Positions 1 to 10,929 of a stretch of DNA of 64,000 nucleotides are shown here, one piece after another. This stretch comes from Vandiemenella viatica. Taxonomy: Eukaryota; Arthropoda; Insecta; Orthoptera; Morabidae. The position numbers and the translations under genes are program-made. The DNA lies in contig JARYHS010013630.1 in the NCBI GenBank assembly GCA_031002005.1, forward strand, positions 241,311,539 to 241,375,538. The letters run 5' to 3'. Numbering within the stretch: the first letter of the stretch is position 1; each line of letters begins with the position of its first letter. Under the pieces are notes generated by a model. That model was not told the DNA's origin. It worked only from the letters and a program-made list of their open reading frames with translations, and ran no database searches.

Positions 1-2
1 CT

Positions 3-425
3 GTGAGGGACCTAATGACAATCGCAAAAAAAGAAGCAAGAGAATCACGAAACAGAGAGGGGGAGGAGTCACAACTGGTCAAAGGAAAACACTATGGACA
101 GATCGACCCGGTCATCCCTAAACAGCATTGGCACCAGCAACTCAAGATTCCAAGAAAAACTATCGTAACCACCTCCAGGCTAAAGTTAGCACACCTGAAC
201 AGAATAAACATAGTTAAAAGCCCCTTATGCGGATTCGACGATACGAGCATAGGGTACATGGACCATATCCTCTTCGGCTGCAAGAACAGATACAACAGCA
301 CCACAGACCTAATAGAGCAACTGGTAAGAATAGGCCAGTTCCAACCATCAAAAGTGTCACATCTCCTGGTGACCGACGACTCCTGGATCTTCATACTGTT
401 ATGCAGATTTCTAAAAAAACTGTGA
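3..425 (+). pseudogene. LINE ORF2 C-terminus (I clade), 5' part outside window
   Basis: This 140-residue open frame continues from outside the window; the first codon is not a true start. Residues about 45-100 carry the usual LINE C-terminal pattern: a KIPRKTIVTTSRLKLAHLNR-type segment after the RNase H region, then a C..H...C finger remnant (SPLCGFDD, YMDHILFGC). In this family the C-terminal finger is thought to bind the element RNA. One of the expected finger cysteines is missing, so the copy is probably dead. I am confident it is a LINE ORF2 end; the clade rests mainly on the (TAA)n tail. Confidence 0.65.
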
Positions 426-683
426 GATGGACATATAAACCTACAGATGCCTATGAACATTAGTGTTTCCAACTCTTGGTAGAGATATCTAATAACTGAA
501 ATCATATACTTAATAATAGATATGATGTATTGTATGGTAATAGTGATAATGTATTTCTGACAGATACTTATTATTTGTGTTATGGACATATATGTGAAAT
601 AATACTCATAAGCGGTGTTATGGATGTATAAATGATGTAACTGTAATTATTGCTATGGCTGTATGGCTTACTGGCCCATTGCC

Positions 684-724
<41 letters not shown>
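684..724 (+). repeat. (TAA)n tract ending the I-type LINE
   Basis: About 13 perfect AAT/TAA units. Placed directly after a LINE 3' UTR, it is best read as the element's own 3' tail, not an unrelated microsatellite. A shorter AAT run lies at about 759-775. Confidence 0.8.
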
Positions 725-725
<1 letters not shown>

Positions 726-889
726 GAAGTCTTTCTCGGCGTTGAGAATGTACAATACAATAATAATAATAATATAGAAAAGTCCTTAAACAGGCAGCGT
801 GCGTGGCTACTGATACATCTTTAAAGTGCATACCGATAACTACGTCATAAGCTGTGATAAAAAAAAAAACTTCCTGCATAGTAAAATAC

Positions 890-1080
890 CGCTCCGTCCT
901 TCTAAGGTGATTTCCGAAAATCCGGACACCCCATCTTTTCTTAGCTCTACTGCTCCTTAAGGAATTAAAAATATGACGTGAAATTTCTGTCACCCCCCCT
1001 CCCCCGGAGAGATTTGGTGAGATTTCACCGGACTCCCATTCCTCCCCCACATTTCACCTCACGTAATTAATCGACACTCC
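890..1080 (-). mobile_element. Partial foldback MITE (TTAATTACGTGAGGTG family)
   Basis: The right end reads, on the minus strand, GATTAATTACGTGAGGTGAA, the same terminus as the complete copies at 14201-14579 and 30567-30779. The inside has the same C-run and TGAGATTT blocks. The matching left terminus is not visible, so this copy is truncated or too diverged. TTA follows the right end (1081-1083), fitting a 3-bp target. Confidence 0.55.
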
Positions 1081-1912
1081 TTACTTCTTCCACGACAGGC
1101 AATGCGAGGTAAACAGAATACGCAATGATGAAAGCAGACTCGCAGAGAGAAAATGGGCATCGTATCTCTTCCTGGCATTATATTTTCTGTCTGCGGTCTC
1201 CGTTTTGGTACTGCTTGCAAATAAATCCACAAATCCTGTCAAAAATGACGGAAATTTTTATTGTTAGGAAAATGTTTTAAAATTAGCATAATTTCAAAAA
1301 CTAAATATATATATATACTTCGTGATTTCTTACGTTTTCTGTAAATTTTCTCTAAGTTTTTAATAAACTTTCATGATTCTTATTTTCGGTTAAAAATTAT
1401 TAGGTTACGTTGTGACCTGGTTCTAGTAATTGCTACAGAGAATAGATCGTAAACATCAGATGCTCTTCAAAATACATAAATTTATGCATTAAATTGTCGT
1501 AAATAAACAAATAGCAACATGTAAGTTTAAACCAACGTCGCATATCTCTGCCTCGCTTTATATGTATATATATATCTGTGCCTCATATTTTTGTGCAGTT
1601 TCTCCCTGAAGTTCGTTTTTAATGGCATCGCAGTTACACTTCCTTTTAACAATATAAGTACAAATAAAATGAAATACAGATTTTGATTTGAAATATCCTG
1701 GTTGGCGCTGTGGCGGCAGACTGTATAACTAATACTAGGTCATTATAGAGATTCGCCGTAGGTGGCCGCTTTTCAGTTTACGTTCAGTCTCCACGTTCAA
1801 CACATTTTATTAAAATCGGTATGTTATGAGGCTTACGCCTTATACCGTCAATGTGGTGTTTAAATCCAATGTAAACTTAGCGGTGGTATAGGATAATTCA
1901 GTGTATTTTTAA

Positions 1913-2132
1913 ATCGAGCGTGGAGGGTGAGCATTAATGCTTTGGCTTCGCACTCCGGAGTACGCGGGATCGAATGCGCGTCTGGCTCTCCCGATTTCGG
2001 TTTTACAGAAATCACTTCAGGCGAATACCGGGATGGTTCTTTCAAAATGACATGGCCGAGTTTCTTTTTGTTCCTTACAGCCAGTCCTCTTTCGCTTCGA
2101 ATGACCTTGATGTCAACGAGGCGTAAACCCAT
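1913..2132 (+). mobile_element. tRNA-derived SINE, family A (diverged copy)
   Basis: Starts CGAGCGTGGAGGGTGAGC (tRNA A-box region), has a B-box-like GGGATCGAATGC, then the family body (CCCGATTTCGGTTTT, TCAGGCGAATACCGGGATG, ATGGCCGAGTTTC) and ends TGACCTTGATGTCAACGAGG. The same layout is seen at 5782, 13715, 15812, 37981, 50988, 55530 and 57072. The translated frames across it are not genes. Confidence 0.8.
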
Positions 2133-2389
2133 TTAAAAAATCAAATTTATTTATTTTGCCTCGGTTTGTCATTCCGTTTGCGGGTTGGATTAATAATCAT
2201 CTATGTAAAGAAGAATAAGCGTATGTAGCCACTTATTTGAAACTCATGATTAGAGAATTAGGCCTGATATATTCTTATGTATCAGATCTCACTTTCTGGG
2301 CCCATCGATGTATGTGATTTTTCTTTCGGACTATGTAATTTACCGGGATAAAACGTTTCCTATGTGTTAATCCACGACATAAATATTTG

Positions 2390-3007
2390 TAATATCGTTG
2401 AGATCCATTATTTTTGCGTTTGCGTGAACAGACAGTCAGTCGGACAAACATGGTTGCTCTGTTAATTTTAAAAGTTATTCTGCAAACACACCTTTGAGTA
2501 CTTTCCTTAAATTGTATAATTAGTTCAAGTACAACACTGTAAATTTTGGAATATTCGGTGTCTGTTCACGCATCATGCAAAAATTAATAATGGAGATCAA
2601 CGAAATTACATATACTGATAATCGTGTTATCCGTTGATATACAGGATTCTTTTTATTCCGAAAAGTTATTAGTTGCGATGATACACAATTCAAAACCACG
2701 AAGTTTGTGCAAACATCTTGCAAAACCTAATGAACGGGTATCAGCGATCCTGCACATAGTGATAGATTATGTCATTGGTTAGTACATTCTTTTATGCGGT
2801 AAGTTAAATAGTTCCCGATGATGAAGAAGTAAAAACCGTTAATTTTGAAATTTTTGTCTTTACACGAATCACACAAAAGTTAATAAAATATATTTGACAT
2901 CACTAAAAAAGTAATAGTTCATTTGTTGACAAATACAATTACTTTTATCTTGGTAAGTTTGATACCGATGCCAAAACAAAAATTTTAGTCTGTTTGTGTA
3001 TAAATCA
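2390..3007. repeat. Degenerate tandem repeat (about 160-190 bp units), left part
   Basis: The same phrases recur: AACTAATGAACGG, GCACATAGTGATAG, TATGTCATTGGTTA, GTACATTCTTTTAT, AAATTTTTGTCT and a GCAAACATC-type segment. The repeat resumes at 4152-4680 beyond the Tc1-like transposon. A third block of related units is at 24130-24620. Units are diverged, with no coding potential. Confidence 0.6.
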
Positions 3008-4151
3008 TACTCTGAAGAGCCATATGCAAACACAGTTGCCAACCCCTATATAAGACAACAGGTGTCTGGTGAAGGCGTTAGATCGGTTACTACTGATACA
3101 ATTGCATGTTATCACGATTTAAGTGGGTTTGAACGTGGTGTTATAGTCGGTGCACAGCATCTCCGAGGTAGCGATGAGCTGGGGATTTTCCCGTACGACC
3201 ATTTCACAAGTGCACCGTGAATATCGGGAATCCGGTAAAACATCAAATCTCCGACATCGCTGCGGCCGGAAAAAATTCTGCAAGAACAGGACCAACGACG
3301 ACTGAAGAGACTCTTTCAACGTGACAGAAGTGCAACCCTTCCGCAAATTGCTGCGGATTTCAATGCTGGGCCATCAACAAGTATCAGCGTGCGTACCATT
3401 AAACGGAACATCATCGATATGGGCTTTCGGGATCGAAGGTCCATTCATGTACCCTTGCTGAGTGCACGACATAAAGCTTTACGCCTCGCCTGGGCCCGTC
3501 AACACCGACATTGGATTGTTGATTGGAAACATGTTGCTGGTCTAATGAGTCTCGTTTCCAATTGTATCGAGTGGATGGACGTGTACGGGTATGGAGACAA
3601 CCTCATGAATTCATGGACCCTGCATGTCAGCAGGGAACTGTTCAAGCTGGTGGATGCTCTGTAACGGTGTGGGGCGTGTGCAGTTGGAGTGACATGGGGC
3701 CCCCGATACGTCCAGAAATGCATCTGATAGGTGACACGTACGTACGCATCCTGGCTGATCAACTGCATCCATTCATGTCCGTTGTGCATTCCGACGGACT
3801 TGGGCAATTCCATCAGGACAAGGCGACATCCCACATGTCCAGAATTGCTACAGAGTCTCTCCAGGAACACTCTTCTCCAGGAACACTGGCTACCATACTC
3901 CTCAGACATGAACATTATTGAGCATATCTCGGATGCCTTGCAGCGTGCCGTTTAGAAGAGATCTCCACCCCCTCGTACTCTTACGGATTTATGGACAGCC
4001 CTGCAGGATGCATGGAGTCAATTCCCTTCAGCACTAGTTTAGACATTAGTCGTGTCCATGCCACGTCGTGTTGCGGAACTTCTGCGTGCTCACGGGGAGC
4101 TCTGCACGATATTAGGCATGTGTACCAGTTTCTTTGGCTCTTCTGTGTATA
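3008..4151 (+). mobile_element. Tc1-like DNA transposon, inactive
   Basis: About 1.14 kb. The terminal inverted repeats are visible: left TACTCTGAAGAGCCATATG and right, reverse-complemented, TATACACAGAAGAGCCAAAG, flanked by TA. It is inserted in the degenerate tandem repeat, which lies on both sides. The transposase reading frame is broken. Confidence 0.8.
3080..3955 (+). pseudogene. Tc1-family transposase, frameshifted, catalytic Asp lost
   Basis: Family role: cut-and-paste transposase with two N-terminal helix-turn-helix domains and a DDE nuclease. Seen here: the N-terminal segment begins DLSGFERGVIVGAQH (about 3119-3220), the second HTH and linker lie in other frames (TIKRNIIDMGFRDRR, 3392-3440; LRLAWARQHRHWIVDW), and the nuclease core is at 3523-3921. 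The first catalytic motif, normally SDESRF, reads SNESRF: codon 3544-3546 is AAT. The second (HQDKATSH, about 3820) and third (NIIEHISD, about 3910, in a shifted frame) are kept. At least three frameshifts are needed to read it through, so it is inactive. Confidence 0.85.
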
Positions 4152-4680
4152 AAAAGTAATCAACGAATTTCAATGACACCACGCATAGATAACATATGGA
4201 TTACTTTTCATCCCGATAAGCTACACAGTTGAGGCGAGAACCGTGAAAACTGGAATCTTTGTCTGTCCCTCCACGGGTCGGGCAAAAACTAACATTCGAA
4301 TTTCAACGAAACTGACCTTGGTGATAGCTTAAAACATCAGTTAACATTTATGGTACTTTTTATCGCAATAAGGTGTCTGGTTCCTCGTTACACACGAGAC
4401 GAAACCGTAAATTTTGGAGGTTTTGTCGACCCGTGCGTGCATTACACAAAATAGATTTGAAGATGTCTTAAGCACAGTAACAGCTTTTTTTCATCGGTTA
4501 ATATAAGGAATATTCTTTATTCCAATAAATTTCATAGTTCGCGAAGAAAACACTGATTGCGATTTAATAAAATGTAAAACATTGTTAGTTTGTATACAAT
4601 ATGTACTAATTAGTTGCCATAGTAATCATTATCGGATTTATGCGAACAAAGAAAAAACTAGGCTACTGTTTGTTTTTACC
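4152..4680. repeat. Degenerate tandem repeat, right part
   Basis: Continues the repeat interrupted by the transposon: AATCAACGAATTTCAATGA, TTTCAACGAAACTGACC, TTGGTGATAGCTTAAAACAT, GGTACTTTTTATCGC and GGATTTATGCGAAC recur at roughly unit spacing. No genes. Confidence 0.55.
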
Positions 4681-5180
4681 TTTGTGTAGGTACGTATAGT
4701 TCTCTCACCCTGACATGGATGGAAATAGTTCAATTGCTTGTAAACAGAGGGCATATTGGCTTTTATACTCGGAGAGTCTGTGTTTAATTAATTCAGTTTA
4801 CAGTAGTGTCTAAATTCAGAAAGATGAAAAAAGTGGGCTGTGTCTCTGCTCATCCTTGATACTTTTCTTTGATAGTTTATCAGTGAATTAACATTAGAAA
4901 TCTTAGATTCAGTAAGGAAAAAACGACTAGATATGTTAGGACATCATATGCTCGAAGGAATGGAGAATATCTCACAAGTCAGAGGATCAAGCTACGATGT
5001 TCTGTCGCGGGTGAAGCAAGGATGTGCCGGGGCAGACGACACAATTTCTGACTACGCTGTGCACTTCCGGGTCCGATACCCTATGATGCCATGGGTTCTT
5101 CTTACAAGCTACATAAATGCTTTGTAAGGGCATGGAACAGACTATATTAGCCTCTACCAATCAATTGTCAAACTGTTATA
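4681..5180. other. No gene recognised
   Basis: AT-rich sequence. A short frame at 4933-5127 (RLDMLGHHMLEGMEN start) vaguely resembles the terminal part of a LINE reverse transcriptase but is too short and diverged to assign. Confidence 0.3.
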
Positions 5181-6165
5181 ATGGCAGAATTTGGTAAAAC
5201 GGTTGGAATTGATGAGATTGCTGCAGACCTTCTGAAGTCCCGAGATGAAAGAGGAATCCAAAGATTATTCAAACTGATTTCAAACAACTATGTAAGAGGA
5301 GAGATCCCAATTGATTTTAATAAAGTATCATCTACACACATCCGAGGAAAACACAAACCAACAAATGTGAGAACTATCGCACCATAAGTCGAACATCACG
5401 AACTCCAAAGTTACTCACCCCTATTACATAGGGAAGAATAGAAAGGAAAGTTAAAGAGATAGTAGGTGAAGATCAGTTTGGGTTTAGGAAAAACGGTGGT
5501 ATAAGAGAAGCGATTCTGGTTTTAAGATTAGTACTTGAAGGGCGGATCAAAAAAAACAAAGAACTATAATGGCATTTATTCATTTAGTAATAGATTTTGA
5601 TAATGTTAAGTGGGACAGGATGTTTAAATATTTAAAGATTCAAGGTCTAAAATATCGAGATAGAAGAATATTGTGTAATATATATAAGAATTAGGTGACT
5701 AAAGTCAGAATAGAGACTTACGGAGAGATGCATCAGTTAATAAAGCTGTGAGACAAGGCTCCATTAATCTTCAACTTGTATTTTTTTTTTTTAGTTTTTT
5801 TTTTTACTTATGACTTTCCGCCTCGTCGACGTCATTAGAGGTGAGATGGGATTGGGGACAAGGGACGGGGAGAAATTCGGTAGTGGACTTTTGAAGGAAG
5901 CATCCTCGCATTCGCCTGGTATGATTTGGGGAAACCAAAATCTGGATACCCGGACGGGGATTCGAACCGGCGTTCTCCTGAATGAGAGGCCAGAGCGTTA
6001 ACCACTCTCCCACCACGCTCGGTTTGAACATGTATGTAGAAGAAGCAATAAACGAAGTAAAAAAGAATTGATGGTGACATAAGCGGGAAAGGAGAAGAAA
6101 TCAGTATGCTACGACATGCTGATGACGTCCTGTTAGCATAACAGATAGAATGTTTAGTCCAGTAA
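5181..6165 (+). pseudogene. RTE-type LINE reverse transcriptase remnant, split by a SINE
   Basis: The open part (5181-5387) holds VGIDEIAADLLKS, matching the APGIDEIPAELLK motif before the fingers of RTE-type reverse transcriptases, then GEIPIDFNKVSS. After the stop the homology continues in other frames: GEDQFGFRK-like at 5468-5490, a decayed LEKAFDNVKW-like segment at 5585-5615, KYRDRRI at 5655, KAVRQG at 5743. A SINE (5782-6026) then interrupts FNLY|VEEAINEVKKEL, which becomes continuous when the SINE and one target copy are removed. Several stops and shifts; dead. Confidence 0.75.
5782..6026 (-). mobile_element. tRNA-derived SINE, family A, inserted in RTE
   Basis: Read on the minus strand: CCGAGCGTGGTGGGAGAGTG, B box GGTTCGAATCCCC, GGGCGAATGC-type body, GACGTCGACGAGGCGG, then a broken A tail (plus-strand T runs 5781-5805). 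Flanked by AACTTGTAT (5773-5781) and AACATGTAT (6027-6035), a 9-bp target-site duplication with one mismatch. Confidence 0.85.
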
Positions 6166-6220
6166 CGGAGTCGTAAAAAGGGGGTTTCGCAAACATTATA
6201 TCACGTAGAAGATTTTTTCC

Positions 6221-6290
6221 TTACCTTGTATATATTGGTGAGAGTAAGTAGAAGTTTTGACCTCCAATTCCCTCGGGACTATTTTCTGTT

Positions 6291-6329
<39 letters not shown>

Positions 6330-6780
6330 GTCAAAATTTTGGTACTTTTTTTCAGTTTTTCTCTATAATTCTTACTGATGAGTCCTTGCAAGAAATACTT
6401 TTTTACCAGTTTGAAGGAGGACAACATTTTCAACAACTTTTGTAGTATAAAGTTTTTTTAAACTCAAAACTAAGCGAGCTACAGTTCTTCGAAAATCAGC
6501 AAAATTTCACACTTTCCGAAAAGTTGGGTTTTTACCTACTTTGTCGCTCAAAATCCTGTATGTATAATTGATATATATGTATTTCTGTATGACATAGTAT
6601 ATATATTTACTGTACTGTGATTACTGATGGTCAATTCACTAATCATGTGGCATTGTTGGCCGGGAGATCCCGACGGACTGTTCGTCCGCCAGGTGACAGT
6701 GTTTTCGATTCACCGCGCTACTAATACGACCCTTTGTGGCTATCTAACCTAACCAGGTAACAGTACCGGGTATAGGAAAG
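6221..6780. other. No gene; long A run
   Basis: A 37-base A run (about 6292-6327) creates spurious poly-Lys and poly-Phe frames. The rest is AT-rich with no family I recognise. Confidence 0.5.
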
Positions 6781-6953
6781 CTACAGCTTGACGAGGAATC
6801 CGAACCACAGAAGCGTTCTGGCTTATTTCATATTACATAGCAACTGTGGAAGAGCTGAAAGTCGGTTTAATGGCCTTTGAAAATCACAGATGAGACCGGG
6901 ATATCGATCTCCAGTATGACGCCTTAATCACTGAGCTACCAGACCGCTCTATT
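6775..6953 (-). mobile_element. tRNA-derived SINE, family B
   Basis: On the minus strand it begins GAGCGGTCTGGTAGCTCAGT and continues GATTAAGGCG, a textbook tRNA A-box region. A decayed B box (GATCGATATCCCGG) follows, then a CTGTGATTTTCAAAGGCC body. It is not a functional tRNA gene: the acceptor stem and the rest of the cloverleaf are absent. Confidence 0.6.
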
Positions 6954-7198
6954 ACGGATGGTATTTGTACCAGTTTGAAAAACCGGTTTGCAAAAATGAA
7001 AACATAATGTTGTGACACAAAGTTTACTTACACAGTCAAAATGAAGTCATAATAAATCAAAATGAGGTCATAATAAGCTTAAAATATGTGAATCAGATAG
7101 TTAAGACATAGGTTGAAGTAGTATGTTGCAATGAAAAGACATGAAATTACATCAAACCAGTCAAGAGACTGATGACAGCGAGGAGAGGAGGGGAGGAT

Positions 7199-7265
7199 GA
7201 GCTGCCCTCGGTAGCGCAGCGAGCTTGGTGTTAGCGTTCGAGTCCGGCTTAGGGCATGGGTGGTT
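7199..7265 (+). mobile_element. tRNA-like SINE head fragment
   Basis: CTCGGTAGCGCAGCGAGC (A box) and GCGTTCGAGTCCGGC (B box) at tRNA-like spacing, but with no usable acceptor stem. Probably the head of another tRNA-derived SINE. Confidence 0.45.
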
Positions 7266-7329
7266 TTAAGTTACACAGAAAAAAAATTAATGTATTGAGA
7301 TGAACAATAAGAAACGCTTAAAACAACAA

Positions 7330-8510
7330 GAAGACCGAAAGACATTAAAAAAACTGTTTGTATAAAAAAATTAAGATCCAGCTAGCACCAATAAAAACTC
7401 AATATATATTGATGAAAGGAACAATGGAACGCATTCCTTCTGTGAAGCTTGAAGAAAATTCTATCAAAAGACGCGAAACAGAGGTAATTCTGGATGAGCA
7501 CAGGAATTTTAATGATCACGTCAACTATATAAGCCGAAGAACGACTGCAACAATGAATAAAATAATTAGCATCGGGCTCAGGAGATTTCTAATCCGCAAC
7601 CGACTATTAGATTATACCATGGCGCAATTACCACAGCTATAGCAAGTTATGACGCAAGCACATGGACGCATAGATTAAGATTGGTTAAACCTGCAAGGTA
7701 TATCAGACGAATGCAACGAGAAATCCTCCTGCGTCTTACAGACGCATTCGAAACTATCCCAACTGACACACTTATGGTCGTTTTCGGAACATGTCACTTG
7801 GATCTGGAAATAAGAAAAAGGGCAGCCTGTTACTGGCTACGAAAAAGAAACAGTATCAAGGTAACAGAATTTCTGGATCAAGTGGCTACCAATAATATAG
7901 ACATTAAAACTGTATTTTATATGAATGGCAACAGCAGTGGAACTCCTCTGAAACAGGAAGGAGATTATTTGAAATACTTCATGACATCAGAGAGAAGATG
8001 CGTATGAAGCATTTCAATCCATCCCAAGGATTGATACATTACCTCAGAGGTCATGTAGCGTATCAATCATATCCGCACAGGATCAATAAGGCAGAAAATG
8101 ATCTCTGCACATGCGGATCTCCAGGAACACTTGATCATATACTATTTGAATGGACATTAGTAAATGATCAAGTCAAGCAGTGTAGAGTGAATCTAACGGG
8201 AAAAACTAACTCAGAAATACTAAAAGACAACCATCTCTGGGAAGAACTTGATAAGCTGGCAAACGCTGTGGAGATGCAGCTAGGAAGCTGTATCGGCTTC
8301 AGCATAGCCAGTAACCTTTCAGAATATCACAAACCATGTAGGGAGTAGATCAAGATACCCAAAATGCACAAAAAGTACTATACACAGTGGAATGCTGATG
8401 CCGGAAGTGTGGCTTCTGGAATTTTCAATGGATGCCAGCGATAATTGAACTTTACTGCTGAAAATTCAATTTTTAGTTCTTAAGTTTTATTGGGTAATGG
8501 TATTAGTAAT
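7330..8510 (+). mobile_element. 5'-truncated R1-clade LINE remnant
   Basis: Collinear with the end of the R1-clade element at 43260-49684: palm/thumb region, then RNase-like linker and C-terminal finger, then a 3' UTR. Broken into three frames. The 5' half is missing, as is usual for truncated LINE insertions. Confidence 0.75.
7358..8348 (+). pseudogene. R1-clade ORF2 C-terminal half, frameshifted
   Basis: Three consecutive frames match, in order, the C-terminal half of the larger R1-type element in this window: KIQLAPIKTQYILMKG (counterpart KLTLAPHKTQFMVLSG) and NKIISIGLRRF at 7358-7642; RYIRRMQREILLRLTDAFET with LDLEIRKRAACYWLRK at 7681-8007; and LIHYLRGHVAYQSYPHRINK plus the finger CTCGSPGTLDHILFEW at 7998-8348. 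In the last, the final finger cysteine is replaced by W. The catalytic palm is not included. Dead copy. Confidence 0.75.
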
Positions 8511-10179
8511 AGCTTGTGACAACTTAAAGTTTGTCGTAGTGATAGTATATTAATTTGATGCATGTATGTAGTATATAGGATTTATGTTTAAAAAAATTGT
8601 TATTCGAAAGTATTATTATAGTATTATGAATGAACGGTTCGTTGTAGACTGGAGAACGAAATATTTGAGTGTACACATAAGTAATGAATAACAGAAGCTC
8701 AGCCGTCAAAAAACGTCGTTAATCTCTCCTTAGGTTAAATACTTAAACAACAAAGACAGTAACAAGGATGAAAGGGGTCATAATCAAAACTTTACGAGTA
8801 GCTCCATCAAACGGTAAACCTGATGAGAACAGTAATATGTGACTGCGAAAAATGCCTAATAACTGATTCCATCACTATAACTGACCGGTCTTGAGATAGA
8901 CTGGAGATTTACTATATGTTAATGAAGTCAGCTATCTGTCTTTACGCTGAAATTAGGACGCTGTAAAACTAGAACCTGCAGAACAGCGGTAAATAAGAAC
9001 AATAGCTGGCAGTTGGGTCTTGATGCTGGAAGTAGTTATTTACAATTAAAATATTTCTAGATACTCTAAAATGTAATGAAAATAGGGAGCAGGCCATACA
9101 TTGTCTAGAGTGATCCGGATTTGATTTAATATTGTAAATATTGAAAAATCGGCTGGGAACACGATATTACAGCAATGAAAGTGAAATTAAGTTTACGTCG
9201 AATTTACTGTAGGCTACATGCAAAGCAATGAGCACATTACAGTGATAGTCGCCATAAAAAAAGAATTTGAAACATCCTGAGCACATTGATATCTGTCATT
9301 AAATGAGAGTATAAAGGAACACTGAATCTGCAAGCATAACAACATTAACTTTAGAAGGTTTACATCAATAGCTTGAGGAATGAGATTCCTTTCATTGCGT
9401 GAGAATGATAATTACATGCACGATCAAGAGACTCTCCTAACGCGACGCTCTTTGATTTGTTTAAAGCACTCGTGTGGATCACAATATGACAGCCTGAGCT
9501 ATCCAGATATCTTTGACCGAGTGGAGGAAAAATTGTGGACGAGAAACACTATCCATGGTGATCAACGTGCTTGCAAAATTGCGCTAGGCGTTGTGGTTGC
9601 AGCACGTGGTGTGTTTGTCGGGTCGCCGCGGCAGAGTAGATATCTCGAAGCGCTGCCTAACTGTGCACATTAGAATGCGAAACTTTGTTATGTATGATCT
9701 GTACCGTGGTACATAGTACGCCGACCATGTCGTGAAGGTCCACCAAGTCTGTTTCGTACACGCGTCAGTAACGACGGAATTATCTTTCATGGCGTCGGTC
9801 TTGTCCACTTCAAAAAAAAAAAAAAAAAAAAAAAAGTGTTTGTACTATTTATTACATTCTTTTTCTATAGAACTGAATTCAGCATCCCGATTACTTTCTG
9901 GCTGTTAGTAATTCTTTTATTAATTCCAATTTTTGATTTTCGCTCTCTTTCTAAAAGTGAACCCAAATAGCAAATTATTTACGTTTTTAATGTGTGTTCC
10001 ATCAAGGTACAATTCATCCAGATCATTAGTAAGATATTCCGTTTTTGATAGTTAATTTTCAAGTCCCATTTTGTATATTCCATTGATAGGAATACATGTG
10101 TACTTGGCATCCTCACTATCTATTAGTATTGAAAGGTTGAAAGCGTTTGGTTTCCTGGAGAAGATCAGCAAGAATTTCA
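8511..10179. other. No recognisable gene; possible retroposed fragment
   Basis: A 97-codon frame (9380-9673) and an A run of about 25 bases (9811-9835) suggest a plus-strand retroposed segment ending at 9835, but I recognise neither protein nor family and found no flanking duplication. The rest is AT-rich without signals I can name. Confidence 0.3.
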
Positions 10180-10500
10180 CGAAATAAAAAGTAAGGAATA
10201 CCGAAATAATAAGGCTATTGGAAGTAAAAAAATAAATTATGAAGTTATAGAGTGAAAAGGATTACAATGGTATGGCTACGTAAGAAGAATAGAAGATACT
10301 AGGATATCAAAACTTGATATAGGAATGGAAGATTGAAGGAAGGAGAATAAGAGGATGGCCCATGTTTACCTGGCTCCAATGTGTACAAACAGCAATGTGA
10401 AGATTAGGTGCAGAAAAGGAAGGTACACAAGACCGAAGTATATGGAGAAACAGTACTGTGTTTCAAGTTTTTATCGTTATGTTGGAATGAAACCTCTGTT
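10180..10500 (+). pseudogene. LINE reverse transcriptase 3' tail remnant
   Basis: Decayed frames read LQWYGYVRRIEDTRI, then the GKRRRGRP-type basic segment and a TW.QCVQTA-like end. This corresponds to the C-terminal tail of RTE-like reverse transcriptases (RW.GHV.RM.D.R.P motif). Several shifts; dead. Confidence 0.55.
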
Positions 10501-10680
10501 GTGAAGAAAATCTCTCTTAAAAATAATAAAGTTTTCGTGTCCTGTAAACTGAATAGCAGCTGGTCCCTACTTTAACCAAGCAGAGGTAGTGAGGTTCATG
10601 GTGTTGCGTTGTTCGCGGGCACTAGTGACCCGGGCCGAGGACGGCTACCTGCTGTCGGAAAGGAGTATAGGCCTACTCAT

Positions 10681-10921
10681 CAGGTGGGGGAAGGGGGGGG
10701 GGCTAGGGGGCTCAACCTCCCCACAAAAGTTTTTTTTTTAGCTCTACGGATACGAGGTCCGAGGGGACTACACTTTGCCCGACTCAAGGCCCTCCAAAAC
10801 GAAAATCCACTAAAGGCAAGCCTCCCCACCCAGCGAAAATCCACTCGAGCCAAGCCCCCCCCCCCCCCCAAACCAAAGTCCGCTCAAGCCCCTCCCAAAT
10901 AAAATCCTGGATCCGCCCCTG
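10681..10921. mobile_element. hAT-type MITE with 8-bp target duplication
   Basis: A 241-bp G/C-run-rich element. Flanks are the identical 8-mer CTACTCAT at 10673-10680 and 10922-10929. The ends start CAGG on both strands (left CAGGTGGGGGAAGG; right, reversed, CAGGGGCGGATCCAGG). The 8-bp duplication and CAG-starting ends fit the hAT superfamily. The ORFs drawn across it are artefacts of G and C runs. Confidence 0.8.
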
Positions 10922-10929
10922 CTACTCAT

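Larger units (their letters stand above)
1..724 (+). mobile_element. I-clade non-LTR retrotransposon, 3' end
   Basis: The window opens inside the ORF2 of a LINE. The coding part ends with TGA at 425, a roughly 260-bp AT-rich 3' UTR follows, and the element ends in a run of about 13 TAA units (684-724). A terminal (TAA)n tract instead of poly(A) is a known hallmark of I-factor-like LINEs. The protein end also resembles the I clade, with a late zinc-finger-like segment. The 5' part lies outside the window. Confidence 0.65.

Noticed and set aside
6221..6445. Frames rich in Lys or Phe
   Set aside because: Produced by a 37-base A homopolymer; no other features.
6775..7265. tRNA genes suggested by A and B boxes
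   Set aside because: Acceptor stems and cloverleaf pairing are missing and repeat bodies follow; these are SINE heads.
9380..9673. 97-codon frame as a host gene
   Set aside because: No splice context, no recognisable domain and atypical composition; not supported beyond being open.
10609..10902. 97-codon Pro/Lys-rich frame and its antisense partner
   Set aside because: Created by G and C runs inside a hAT-type MITE with a clear 8-bp duplication.
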